From an uncultured Lachnospiraceae bacterium (GTDB taxonomy: Bacteria; Bacillota; Clostridia; Lachnospirales; Lachnospiraceae): a stretch of DNA of 21,795 bases. Each line of letters begins with the position of its first letter. Within the stretch, counting starts at the first letter, position 1. The notes beneath the pieces were generated by a model that made no database searches, was not told where the DNA came from, and saw only the letters and a list, made by a program, of their open reading frames with translations. Of the stretch, positions 6,712 through 14,550 are shown piece by piece. The position numbers were made by a program, and so were the translations under genes. The stretch covers positions 1-21,795 of the forward strand of contig CAKRYR010000027.1 of assembly GCA_934432595.1 (NCBI GenBank). Reading direction: 5' to 3'.

Positions 6712-8709
6712 ATGATGGCTAAAAAAATGAATAACTTTATTATAAAAAAAGGTACATTTCTTCCACTTGGAACGACTAAAGTAGATGGTGGAGTTAATTT
6801 TGCTGTTTCTGTACCTAATATAGATAAGTGTAAATTGAATATATATGCTAAAGGGAAAAATGAAAAAATAGCTTCTATTACTCTTGATGATAAATATAGA
6901 GTAGGAAGTATTTTTTCTGTATTTATTGAAAATTTTGACTATAGAAAATACGAATATATGTATGAAGTTATGGATAGAAAATATATAGATATGTATGCCA
7001 ATAAAATAGATGGACGTGAAAAATGGGCAAAACCTCTATCTAGAACAGAAAAAAAGCTTGTCAGAGGAGCTTTTAATTTTGATAATTTTAGTTGGGGAAG
7101 AGACTTGCGACTTAATATTTCGTATTCAGATTCGATTATGTATAGGGCACATGTAAGAGGATTAACTTGTGGTAAGAATTCTAAAGTTAAAAATAAAGGA
7201 ACATTTGCAGGAATAATCGAAAAAATACCTTATTTACAAGAACTTGGTATTACTACTTTAGTACTTGCACCAATATATGAATTTGATGAAATATTGACGG
7301 ATAAGTATACAGTTACATCTAATGATCCAATATATATGGAATATCGTGAGGTATATAATAAGCAAAAAGAGACAACTGGTGACCCAGTATTAGAACACTA
7401 TATTTATAATAAGGAACTAGATGGAGTTGTTCCTTATAAAGTCAATTATTGGGGGTATTCAGATTCATGTCAATATCTAGCACCTAAAGCTTCTTATGCA
7501 AGTAATCCTGATAAGGCAGCTAATGAAGTGAAAGAGATGGTTAAACAGCTTCATAAAGCAGGAATTGAAATAATATTAGAATTTTATTTTGCAGAGAATA
7601 CTAATAGACAGTTGATAATTGATTGTTTAAGATATTGGCTTTTAGAGTACCATATAGATGGTTTTAAGATTAATAATAATGTAGCACCGTCAGTTATGCT
7701 AGCAACAGACCCAGTTTTATGTGATACAAAATTCCTTACAGAAAGTTGGAACTTAAGTGCTATATATAGTGAGGAATATTGTCCAAATGATAGAAAATTA
7801 GCAGAGATTAATGATGGATTTGCTAATGATATAAGGAAAATTTTAAAGGGCGATGAGGATCAGATAAGCAATTTTGTATATAGGTTTAGAAGAAATGATA
7901 AAAAAAATGCTGTAATTAATTATGTGACATCCTATAATGGATTTACTCTTAATGATTTATATTCTTATGATATAAAACATAATGAAATAAATGGTGAAAT
8001 GAATCGTGATGGAAATAATTATAATTACAGTTGGAATTGTGGAATAGAAGGTAAAACTCGCAAAAAGAAAATAATTCAATTAAGAAAGAAAATGATGAAG
8101 AACGCATTAGTTACAATGATTTTATCTCAAGGAACTCCAATGATATTATCAGGAGATGAGATATGTAATACTCAAGAAGGTAATAATAATGCATATTGTC
8201 AAGATAATGAAATTTCATGGATTAATTGGACTATGAATAATACTAATAGGGAAATGTTCAATTTTGTAAAAGAACTTATCAAAATACGTAAAGAACATCC
8301 TATTTTACATTTGGATAATGAATTTAGAATGATGGACTATATCTCTTGTGGATATCCTGATATGTCTTATCATGGAACAAAGGCATGGTATCCTGATTTT
8401 TCAAATTATTCTCGAGTTATAGGCATTTTGCTTGCAGGTGATTATCCTATTGCAATTTCAACAAAGAAAACAAAGAGAAATGTTAGGAATAAGAAGATAA
8501 AAGATAATTATTTTTATTTTGCTTATAATATGCATTGGGAGAAACATGATTTTGAATTACCTAAGTTGCCGAATGGGTTAGAATGGAGCGTCATAATAGA
8601 TACTTCTGTTGAGCAAGCAAGAGAGAATGGTAAGGAGAGAAAGTTAGATAAGACAATCACAGTTAATGATAGAAGTATTGTTGTGCTTATGAGTAGGAAG
8701 AAACAATAA
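6712..8709 (+). CDS. glycogen-debranching-enzyme homologue (GH13), probable catalytically dead pseudoenzyme
   Basis: From ATG 6712 this is 665 residues. It has an N-terminal CBM48-like beta domain (residues about 8-100), a GH13 barrel with GlgX/isoamylase hallmarks (YRAHVRGLT, NYWGYSD, NGFTLNDL, KHNEINGEMNRDGNN, QGTPMILSGDE) and a C-terminal beta domain. The catalytic motifs are altered. Region I, normally DVVxNH, reads EFYFAEN (7579-7599). Region II GFRxD reads GFKIN, with Asn 321 in place of the nucleophile (7672-7674). Region III keeps Glu 344 (TESWN). Region IV AHD reads SYN, with Asn 409 at the transition-state Asp (7936-7938). The fold and glycan contacts look retained, so a glycan-binding or regulatory role is inferred. 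The start is set by the promoter at 6638-6666 and GGAG at 6697-6700; ATG 6715 is an alternative. A 4-codon frame MEKL (6695-6709) sits just before it. Confidence 0.85.
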   Translation: MMAKKMNNFIIKKGTFLPLGTTKVDGGVNFAVSVPNIDKCKLNIYAKGKNEKIASITLDDKYRVGSIFSVFIENFDYRKYEYMYEVMDRKYIDMYANKIDGREKWAKPLSRTEKKLVRGAFNFDNFSWGRDLRLNISYSDSIMYRAHVRGLTCGKNSKVKNKGTFAGIIEKIPYLQELGITTLVLAPIYEFDEILTDKYTVTSNDPIYMEYREVYNKQKETTGDPVLEHYIYNKELDGVVPYKVNYWGYSDSCQYLAPKASYASNPDKAANEVKEMVKQLHKAGIEIILEFYFAENTNRQLIIDCLRYWLLEYHIDGFKINNNVAPSVMLATDPVLCDTKFLTESWNLSAIYSEEYCPNDRKLAEINDGFANDIRKILKGDEDQISNFVYRFRRNDKKNAVINYVTSYNGFTLNDLYSYDIKHNEINGEMNRDGNNYNYSWNCGIEGKTRKKKIIQLRKKMMKNALVTMILSQGTPMILSGDEICNTQEGNNNAYCQDNEISWINWTMNNTNREMFNFVKELIKIRKEHPILHLDNEFRMMDYISCGYPDMSYHGTKAWYPDFSNYSRVIGILLAGDYPIAISTKKTKRNVRNKKIKDNYFYFAYNMHWEKHDFELPKLPNGLEWSVIIDTSVEQARENGKERKLDKTITVNDRSIVVLMSRKKQ

Positions 8710-8736
8710 AAAAGTGGGATTATATTCCCACTTTTT
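8709..8736. terminator. bidirectional intrinsic terminator
   Basis: AAAAAGTGGGA (8709-8719) pairs with TCCCACTTTTT (8726-8736) over a 6-base loop, with an A-run on one side and a T-run on the other. It starts at the last base of the stop codon of the GH13-like gene and also serves the convergent small gene at 8765. Confidence 0.9.
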
Positions 8737-8764
8737 GAAAGTACTCTGCTAGGTATAAATATAT

Positions 8765-8956
8765 TTAGATATGATAAGCAGAGACAATTTTGTCATATAA
8801 ATCAAGCCTACAGTACGCTTCATTATCGAAGTGTTCGCAATTTGTGCAAGATATTTCTTCTTTAGAATCTATGACATTTTTAGCACCTTGTCTTGTTGGA
8901 TTATAAGAAGAACAACGTTTTGCTACTTTTTGGTAAGTTTCATTATTTGCTCTCAT
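8765..8956 (-). CDS. small Cys-containing protein, 63 aa, possible zinc-binding
   Basis: This encodes a 63-residue soluble protein. Four cysteines are present: C15 in KRCSSY, then CTNCEHF (C37, C40) and YCRLDLYDKI (C49). The CxxC...C pattern plus nearby His 42 could bind zinc or another metal. The ATG is preceded by AGAAAGGAG about 9 bases upstream, a strong ribosome binding site, so it is very likely expressed. The gene stands alone, convergent to the GH13-like gene with a shared terminator and divergent from the DUF5721-like gene. I do not recognise a named family. The spacing resembles small conserved Clostridia proteins of unknown role, which is inference. Confidence 0.75.
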   Translation of the reverse strand: MRANNETYQKVAKRCSSYNPTRQGAKNVIDSKEEISCTNCEHFDNEAYCRLDLYDKIVSAYHI

Positions 8957-9146
8957 GAGAAAAACTCCTTTCTTAAATGATAGGAAAAGATTATTTATAT
9001 TTATTCTTATATCTTTCCACTATATATAGTATTTACAAAAGGGAGAAATATATTCACTTGAAGTAAGACAATTATGACGCGACAAAGTTTAATAATGATA
9101 GTGTTATTTGATTTGATAGAAAAATATGGAGGTTAAAGAGGTACTT
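8957..9146. other. divergent gap with a 12-bp palindrome
   Basis: This is a non-coding gap between two divergent genes. ACTATATATAGT (9019-9030) is a perfect palindrome placed where it could control either direction. No promoter of good quality was found for the forward gene; AAGACA-N17-TTTAAT near 9065-9095 is a weak candidate. Confidence 0.3.
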
Positions 9147-9641
9147 ATGATTAGTTTAAAGGTTGTTGATGTAAAAAAATTTATGACTAATATTTTAGTT
9201 GATAATGTATTTGATAATTTTTGTGTTTCACAAGTTAATATTGATACATTTGCTAAATTTTCTATAGATGGTAGATTGAATAGAAAATGGTTTTCTGAGG
9301 AAGAAAAGGAAAATATATTAGAAGATTATTCTAAATGGGGCGAAATGAAAAGATATACTTATGAAATCATAAAAGGGAATAAAGTACCAACATCATTTAA
9401 AATAATATTGTTATTATCAAGAGAAAACACTAAGAATATGTTAATGAAATATAATTACCAAATTTCGGAAAAAGATGTTGAAGGTTTTTTTATAAATATT
9501 ATGTTTGAAAATAATGAAATACATATTATTACTGGAATATCTTATAGAACTTTTATTATGGATAAAAGTTTGGACAATGAATGGGATAATAATATAAAAT
9601 TATTTATGAAAAAGAATAATATTGAAATTGAAGAAGTATAA
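9147..9641 (+). CDS. DUF5721-like conserved protein of unknown function, 164 aa
   Basis: This encodes a 164-residue cytoplasmic protein with no signal peptide, membrane segment or metal motif. The N-terminus (MISLKVVDVKKFMTNILVDN, then VFDNFCVSQVNIDTFAKFSIDG) resembles the Clostridia family I recall as DUF5721. That assignment is from memory and unverified. A middle RKWFSEEEKE segment, a basic central region and a C-terminal FFINIMFENNEIHIITGISY strand region follow. I chose ATG 9147 because AGAGG ends 5 bases before it and the homologous start is M-I-x-L-K. The in-frame ATG at 9126 has no ribosome binding site. It is transcribed toward htpG but separated from it by the CIRCE/promoter region, so the two are not obviously one operon. 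Confidence 0.65.
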   Translation: MISLKVVDVKKFMTNILVDNVFDNFCVSQVNIDTFAKFSIDGRLNRKWFSEEEKENILEDYSKWGEMKRYTYEIIKGNKVPTSFKIILLLSRENTKNMLMKYNYQISEKDVEGFFINIMFENNEIHIITGISYRTFIMDKSLDNEWDNNIKLFMKKNNIEIEEV

Positions 9642-9697
9642 GATTTTTTGTAGAATTTTCTAAAAAAGACGTTTTTAAGCAATATTATAACAAATTA

Positions 9698-9724
9698 TTA
9701 GCACTCATTTGGTTTGAGTGCTAA
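9698..9724 (+). promoter_or_regulatory. perfect CIRCE element (HrcA operator)
   Basis: TTAGCACTC-N9-GAGTGCTAA matches the CIRCE consensus at every position of both arms. HrcA binds this site to repress heat-shock operons. Here it lies upstream of the -35 box of the htpG promoter at 9732, at about -43 to -69 relative to the expected transcription start. That is further upstream than usual. Confidence 0.97.
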
Positions 9725-9731
9725 ATTTTTC

Positions 9732-9760
9732 TTGACATACATCTTAAATAGTATTATTAT
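9732..9760 (+). promoter_or_regulatory. sigma-A promoter of htpG
   Basis: Consensus TTGACA (9732-9737), a 17-base spacer and TATTAT (9755-9760) lie 41 bases before the htpG start. The CIRCE ends 7 bases before the -35. Confidence 0.85.
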
Positions 9761-9801
9761 ATTCAATAGATTTAGAAATGATTGTAAAAGGAGCGATATA
9801 T

Positions 9802-11781
9802 ATGAATAAAGAACAAGGAAGCTTATCAATTAATTCAGAGAATATATTCCCTATTATTAAGAAATGGTTATATTCTGACCATGATATTTTTTATAGAGAA
9901 TTAGTATCAAATGGTTGCGATGCCATAACTAAATTAAAAAAATTAAGCCTTATGAGTGAGGTTGAATTAGCAGATGATGAAAAATTTAAGTTAGATGTTA
10001 TAGTAGATTCTAATGATAAAACTATTAAAATTATAGATAATGGTATAGGTATGACTGCTGATGAAGTAAAAGAATACATAAATCAAATTGCATTTTCTGG
10101 AGCAGAAGCATTTTTAGAGAAATATAAAGATAAAACTAATGAAGATCAAATTATAGGTCATTTTGGACTAGGATTTTATTCAGCATTTATGGTAGCTGAT
10201 AAAGTAACAATTGATACTTTGTCATGGCAAAAAGGTGCTAGCGCTGTTCATTGGGAATCAGAAGGTGGTACAGAATTTGAAATGACTGATTCTGATAAAA
10301 CTACTAGAGGTACAGAGATTACTCTATATCTTAATGAAGATAGTTATGAATTCTGTAATGAGTACAGAGCAAGAGAAATTCTTGAAAAATATTGTTCATT
10401 TATGCCAGTAGAGATTTACTTAATTAATGCAGCAGCTGCAAAGAAAGAAACAGCTGATGAGGTTGTAGATGAGACTGCTAAAGAAGTAGATTCTACTGAT
10501 ACAGAAGAAACTAAAGTAGTAGATGATGAAGGAAATGAAGTAGAAAATGTTGAAGAGAAAGAAGACAAAGAACCAAAACCTATAAATGAGACTTTACCTT
10601 TGTGGGCTAAACATCCAAATGAATGTACAGATGAGGAATACAAAGAATTTTATAGAAAGGTTTTCCATGATTATAAAGAACCTTTATTCTGGATTCATTT
10701 GAATATGGATTATCCATTTAACTTAAAAGGAATACTATATTTCCCTAAGATTAATACAGAGTATGATTCAATTGAAGGTACTATTAAATTATATAATAAT
10801 CAGGTATTTATTGCAGATAACATTAAAGAGGTTATTCCAGAATTCTTGATGTTATTAAAAGGAGCAATAGATTGTCCAGATTTACCACTTAATGTTTCAA
10901 GAAGTGCTTTGCAAAATGATGGTTTTGTAAGAAAGATTTCTGATTACATTACTAAGAAAGTTGCAGACAAGTTAAGTGGTATGTGTAAGACAGATAGAGA
11001 AAATTATGAGAAATATTGGGATGATATTAATCCATTTATCAAATTTGGTTGCTTAAAAGACCCTAAATTTGAAGAGAAGATGAGAGATTATATTATCTTC
11101 AAGAACCTAGATGGTAAATACATTACATTAAGTGATTATAATAAAGACTTTGAGGCTACAAAAGATAATAAGAAGATTGTATATTATGTAACAGATGAGC
11201 AACAACAAAGTCAATACATTAATATGTTCAAAGATGCAAAAATGGATGCAGTCATTCTTAAACATAATATTGATCAACCATTTGTAACATCTTTAGAGCA
11301 AAGAGATGAGACTATTAAGTTCCAAAGAATTGATTCAGATGTTACAGATTCGTTTAAGGCTGAAACTAGTGAAGCTGATGAAGAAGAAATGAAGAAGGAA
11401 GCAGAGGCTCTTACTGAGTTATTTAGAAAGGTTCTTAATGAAGAAAAACTTGATGTTAAAGTTGAGAAATTAAAGAATGAGAATGTATCTTCTATGGTTA
11501 CTTTATCTGAAGAATCAAGAAGAATGCAAGATATGATGAAGATGTACAACATGGGAAATATGGATCCTTCAATGTTTGGAACGCCAGAAACTTTAGTCCT
11601 TAACTCAAATAATAAACTAGTTCAATATGTATTTAAGAATAAAGAATCTGACGATGTTAACATTGTATGTGAGCAATTATATGATTTAGCAATGATTAGT
11701 AATAAACCATTACAACCTGAAAAAATGACTAAATTCATCGAAAGAAGTAATAAAATCCTTACAATGATGATTAATGAATAG
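9802..11781 (+). CDS. htpG: HtpG, Hsp90-family molecular chaperone
   Basis: This is a cytoplasmic ATP-dependent chaperone of 659 residues. The N-terminal GHKL ATPase shows YRELVSNGCDA (catalytic Glu 33, ATP-contact Asn 37; usual text SNASDA), DNGIGMT, GHFGLGFYSAF and TRGTEITLYL. The middle domain starts at about 263 (LPLWAKHP) and carries YFPKINTEYD and LPLNVSRSALQ. The C-terminal dimerisation domain ends KILTMMINE. Between N and middle domains is an unusually long acidic linker (about residues 210-259, some 20 Asp/Glu; ETADEVVDETAKEVDSTDTE and on), making it longer than the roughly 620-residue E. coli type. I chose ATG 9802 because AAAGGAG (9787-9793) lies 8 bases upstream. A perfect CIRCE plus sigma-A promoter indicates HrcA heat-shock control. 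It converges with the VWA gene. Confidence 0.97.
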   Translation: MNKEQGSLSINSENIFPIIKKWLYSDHDIFYRELVSNGCDAITKLKKLSLMSEVELADDEKFKLDVIVDSNDKTIKIIDNGIGMTADEVKEYINQIAFSGAEAFLEKYKDKTNEDQIIGHFGLGFYSAFMVADKVTIDTLSWQKGASAVHWESEGGTEFEMTDSDKTTRGTEITLYLNEDSYEFCNEYRAREILEKYCSFMPVEIYLINAAAAKKETADEVVDETAKEVDSTDTEETKVVDDEGNEVENVEEKEDKEPKPINETLPLWAKHPNECTDEEYKEFYRKVFHDYKEPLFWIHLNMDYPFNLKGILYFPKINTEYDSIEGTIKLYNNQVFIADNIKEVIPEFLMLLKGAIDCPDLPLNVSRSALQNDGFVRKISDYITKKVADKLSGMCKTDRENYEKYWDDINPFIKFGCLKDPKFEEKMRDYIIFKNLDGKYITLSDYNKDFEATKDNKKIVYYVTDEQQQSQYINMFKDAKMDAVILKHNIDQPFVTSLEQRDETIKFQRIDSDVTDSFKAETSEADEEEMKKEAEALTELFRKVLNEEKLDVKVEKLKNENVSSMVTLSEESRRMQDMMKMYNMGNMDPSMFGTPETLVLNSNNKLVQYVFKNKESDDVNIVCEQLYDLAMISNKPLQPEKMTKFIERSNKILTMMINE

Positions 11782-11786
11782 GGTGT

Positions 11787-11830
11787 TATTCTAGTGACGA
11801 TTTATAAATATTTAAATCGTCACTAGAATA
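11787..11830. terminator. 18-bp perfect inverted repeat between convergent genes, probable bidirectional terminator
   Basis: The 18 bases TATTCTAGTGACGATTTA (11787-11804) are the exact reverse complement of 11813-11830, with an 8-base AT loop. The stem fills the 51-base gap between the htpG stop (11781) and the VWA stop (11833), so each arm lies just after one gene's stop. There is no clear T-tract. Each arm is a copy of the dispersed repeat core TTCTAGNGACGATTT found after other genes. Confidence 0.8.
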
Positions 11831-11832
11831 GC

Positions 11833-13482
11833 CTAATAATTCTTATTGTTTGATGCAAGTTTTTCAACTAGAGTTAAAAATTCTTGTTTGTCTTTTGATA
11901 ATGAAATTGATGCAAGTTGTTTTCTAACTGTATTAATACTTGTATTGCCAAGATACTTGCTTTTATTTAATATCATTGCTGTTTCTACAACTGATGAAAT
12001 AAATGTAAAATCATCTGATAATTTTTCATTATGAGCACTTGAAATATTGTGAGATACAAGTTTACTATTATTTGAAGAAGGATCTTTATATCTTATATCA
12101 AGTTTTATAGCATTATCTAATGAAACATTATTAACTGTTTCTGAAGAATTTATTTCATATAATATAGTTAAAGCTTGTCCTGCACCCATATCACCGGCGT
12201 CTTTTTTGTCATTTTCAAAATCTTCTGTATCCATTACACGATTTTCATAACCGATTAATCTATAGCTATTTATAGTTTCTGGATTAAACTCCATTTGAAA
12301 TTTAACATCTTTTGCAATGGTATACATTGTTCCCATAAACTCACTTGATAGAACTCTTTTTGCATCTGAAAGATTATCAATTATTGAGTAGTTACCATTT
12401 CCGTTATCAGCTAAAGTTTCCATTATTGAATCATTATAATGATAGTTCCCGAAACCAAGTACTGATAAAAAGATACCTTTATCTTTTTCTTTACTTATAT
12501 ATTTTTTTAATTCTTCAGTAGAAGTCATTCCTATATTTAAATCTCCATCAGTAGCAAGAATAACTCTGTTATTGCTTTTTTTATTGAAATTCTTCATAGC
12601 AACTTTGTATGCAAGTTTAAGACCTTCGCCACCATTTGTTCCACCACTAGCTTCTAAAGAATTAATTTTATTCATAATATATTTTTTATGTGAACCTTTG
12701 ACACTATTTAATAATATATTTGTGCCATTTGCATAAGTAACAACAGAGATTCTATCTTTTGCATTAAGATTTTTTAATAGAGTTGCAAATGCTTGTTTTA
12801 ATAAAGGAAGTTTATCTTCTGTAAACATTGAGCCAGATACATCTATTAAAAATACAAGATTAAGAGGAGCTCTGTCTGCAAGATTAACATCTCTAGCTTT
12901 GATACCTATTTTTACTAAAGAATTCTCAGAGTTCCAAGGACAAGTTCCGACTTCTGTAGTAACACCAAAAGCTTCGTTATTTGATGGTTCTTTATATGAA
13001 TAGTTAAAGTAATTAACCATTTCTTCAGTTCTAAAAATCTGATCTTGAATGTCATAAGTTGAGTTGCCATTATTAATAAGTTGTCTAAATGTAATATAAG
13101 AAGCAGTGTCTATATCAGATGAAAAAGTAGATAACTTGTTATCTTTTGTATTAATAAAGTCATTTTCAATTTGTTTTGCAATAGGGGCAGTAGAAGAAGG
13201 TTCGTCAGGTAATACACATCTATCTGTGACAATACCTAAAGTATCTTGACTATAACATTCAGAATTATTTGCTTTAATACCAAGCTCTCCAGTGTATGGA
13301 ATTGCATCAACAAGATAATTATTGTTACCTTTTTTAGAAATTTTTTCATGAATTACTGGTGTGTTACCTAAAAATGTAATTGTACCTATTATAGCAACAG
13401 ATAATATAGAAATAACACCAACAGTTGCAATTACTTTCTTATTAAAAACTTTCTTTAATTTACTAGATAAAATATTTTTCAT
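11833..13482 (-). CDS. membrane-anchored VWA-domain protein, YfbK-like
   Basis: This encodes 549 residues. After a basic start, residues about 17-39 form a hydrophobic segment (VIATVGVISILSVAIIGTIT), either an uncleaved membrane anchor or a signal peptide; there is no lipobox Cys. Next comes the conserved N-terminal YfbK-type region (STFSSDIDTASYITFRQLIN, EEMVNYFNY, GTCPWN). The VWA domain begins near 205. Its metal-ion-dependent adhesion site is complete: DVSGS (214-218), Thr 282 in GGTNGGEG, and Asp 312 in ATDGD. A C-terminal DUF3520-like domain with GAGQALTILYEI follows. The protein should sit outside the cell or on the outer membrane face and bind a partner through a metal ion. AAAGGAG precedes the ATG. 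It is divergent from an unknown membrane protein (13777), convergent with htpG. The ligand and function are unknown. Confidence 0.88.
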   Translation of the reverse strand: MKNILSSKLKKVFNKKVIATVGVISILSVAIIGTITFLGNTPVIHEKISKKGNNNYLVDAIPYTGELGIKANNSECYSQDTLGIVTDRCVLPDEPSSTAPIAKQIENDFINTKDNKLSTFSSDIDTASYITFRQLINNGNSTYDIQDQIFRTEEMVNYFNYSYKEPSNNEAFGVTTEVGTCPWNSENSLVKIGIKARDVNLADRAPLNLVFLIDVSGSMFTEDKLPLLKQAFATLLKNLNAKDRISVVTYANGTNILLNSVKGSHKKYIMNKINSLEASGGTNGGEGLKLAYKVAMKNFNKKSNNRVILATDGDLNIGMTSTEELKKYISKEKDKGIFLSVLGFGNYHYNDSIMETLADNGNGNYSIIDNLSDAKRVLSSEFMGTMYTIAKDVKFQMEFNPETINSYRLIGYENRVMDTEDFENDKKDAGDMGAGQALTILYEINSSETVNNVSLDNAIKLDIRYKDPSSNNSKLVSHNISSAHNEKLSDDFTFISSVVETAMILNKSKYLGNTSINTVRKQLASISLSKDKQEFLTLVEKLASNNKNY

Positions 13483-13776
13483 AATGAAAACTCCTTTCAG
13501 ACTAATTGATTTATAAACACATATGTCTTTTATACGTAAAATGAAAAAAGAATTTATGGGGAAATATTGATTTTTTTCTAAAATTATTATAAAATATAAA
13601 TATATTACAAAAATATTACATATTTATTATATACAATTAATGAAAATGTAATTATAGTTTAACAGAAAAAAATATATATGTATTTGAATTAGACATAAAG
13701 TTTATTATTGCATATGATTAATGAGATATTTAAAAAGCAAAGTGTGTAAGGTTTTATATCATGGAGGGGTTTAATA
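13483..13776. other. divergent intergenic region
   Basis: This very AT-rich gap between the VWA gene and the divergent membrane protein gene holds no gene. A forward promoter is at 13690-13718. No clean -35/-10 pair was found for the minus strand, although TATAAT-like boxes are abundant. Confidence 0.4.
13690..13718 (+). promoter_or_regulatory. probable promoter of the 13777 gene
   Basis: TAGACA (13690-13695), a 17-base spacer and TATGAT (13713-13718) each differ from the sigma-A consensus by one base. They lie 58 bases before the start codon. Confidence 0.55.
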
Positions 13777-14547
13777 ATGAAGAAAGTCGTTGTATCAATT
13801 GTAATTACTGCATTGGTTATGCTTGTAATAGGAAATGGTCTTGGCTTAGTGTATTTAAGTTATAAATGTGATAAAGCAGATGAGGAGATAACTGAACTTA
13901 AATTAGCACTAGCATCTAATGGAATTGTTAATAAAACATCAGATAATATTTCCACAAATGATAATAAGAATATGAATGGAACAGATAGTAATGACATGGA
14001 AGGACAGAAGATTAATATAGAAGATCCTGAATTACCAGAAGCAGATAAAGTAGAAAAAATTGAAGATAATGAAAAATATAAGGAATATGTAGAAAAAGGC
14101 ATAGAGCATATTGATGAAATCGCAAAAGATTTACCAGATTACTATGCAATAATGGCATTACAAGAAATTACTAATTGTGATTTTCAAGAAATAATAGACG
14201 TTGACTTTGAAGATGATAGAGAATTAGCAGAATCAGAATCAAAGGAAATATGGAATGATATTATATCAAACTTACCTAAAGAAATATTTGAAATTATTAA
14301 TAGCGATAAGAAAATAGATTCTAAAATAAATGAAATAAAGAAATATGGATATCTAGCATATCCTGTTATGAAGAATATCAATGATAATTTAAAGGATGAT
14401 GAGAAAATCCAATATTCTGATTGTGAAGTAAAAGTAGACTTTACTTTAAAGGAAAAAAATAAGATTAAAGAATATTTATCAGACTGCGACCTCACCTCAA
14501 AGGAGAAAAGTACATTAACAGATTATATAGAATATGAAGCCGATTAA
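13777..14547 (+). CDS. unknown single-pass membrane protein with acidic extracytoplasmic domain, 256 aa
   Basis: Residues 4-27 are strongly hydrophobic after MKK (VVVSIVITALVMLVIGNGLG), giving a signal anchor or signal peptide. A Cys at 31 does not form a lipobox. Residues about 35-90 are a polar, Asn/Asp/Ser-rich, low-complexity linker. The rest is helical and highly acidic (KVEKIEDNEKYKEYVEKGIE, then DVDFEDDRELAESESKEIW), with three more cysteines (TNCDF, SDCEV, SDCDL) that could form disulphides outside the cell. GGAGG sits before the ATG (ATGGAGGGG, 13761-13769). I do not recognise the family. It is divergent from the VWA protein, so the two could share control and act together at the cell surface, but only position supports this. 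A copy of the 3'-end repeat starts 4 bases after the stop. Confidence 0.75.
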   Translation: MKKVVVSIVITALVMLVIGNGLGLVYLSYKCDKADEEITELKLALASNGIVNKTSDNISTNDNKNMNGTDSNDMEGQKINIEDPELPEADKVEKIEDNEKYKEYVEKGIEHIDEIAKDLPDYYAIMALQEITNCDFQEIIDVDFEDDRELAESESKEIWNDIISNLPKEIFEIINSDKKIDSKINEIKKYGYLAYPVMKNINDNLKDDEKIQYSDCEVKVDFTLKEKNKIKEYLSDCDLTSKEKSTLTDYIEYEAD

Positions 14548-14550
14548 GTT

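Noticed and set aside
9126..9146. Upstream ATG for the DUF5721-like protein
   Set aside because: There is no ribosome binding site before 9126, and the sequence after it supplies the AGAGG for ATG 9147.
9778..9801. Upstream ATG of htpG
   Set aside because: It has no ribosome binding site; AAAGGAG lies 8 bases before ATG 9802, where HtpG homology begins.
10416..10643. Reverse-strand ORF opposite the HtpG linker
   Set aside because: Ser/Val-rich translation is the shadow of the acidic Asp/Glu/Thr linker on the other strand; no ribosome binding site.
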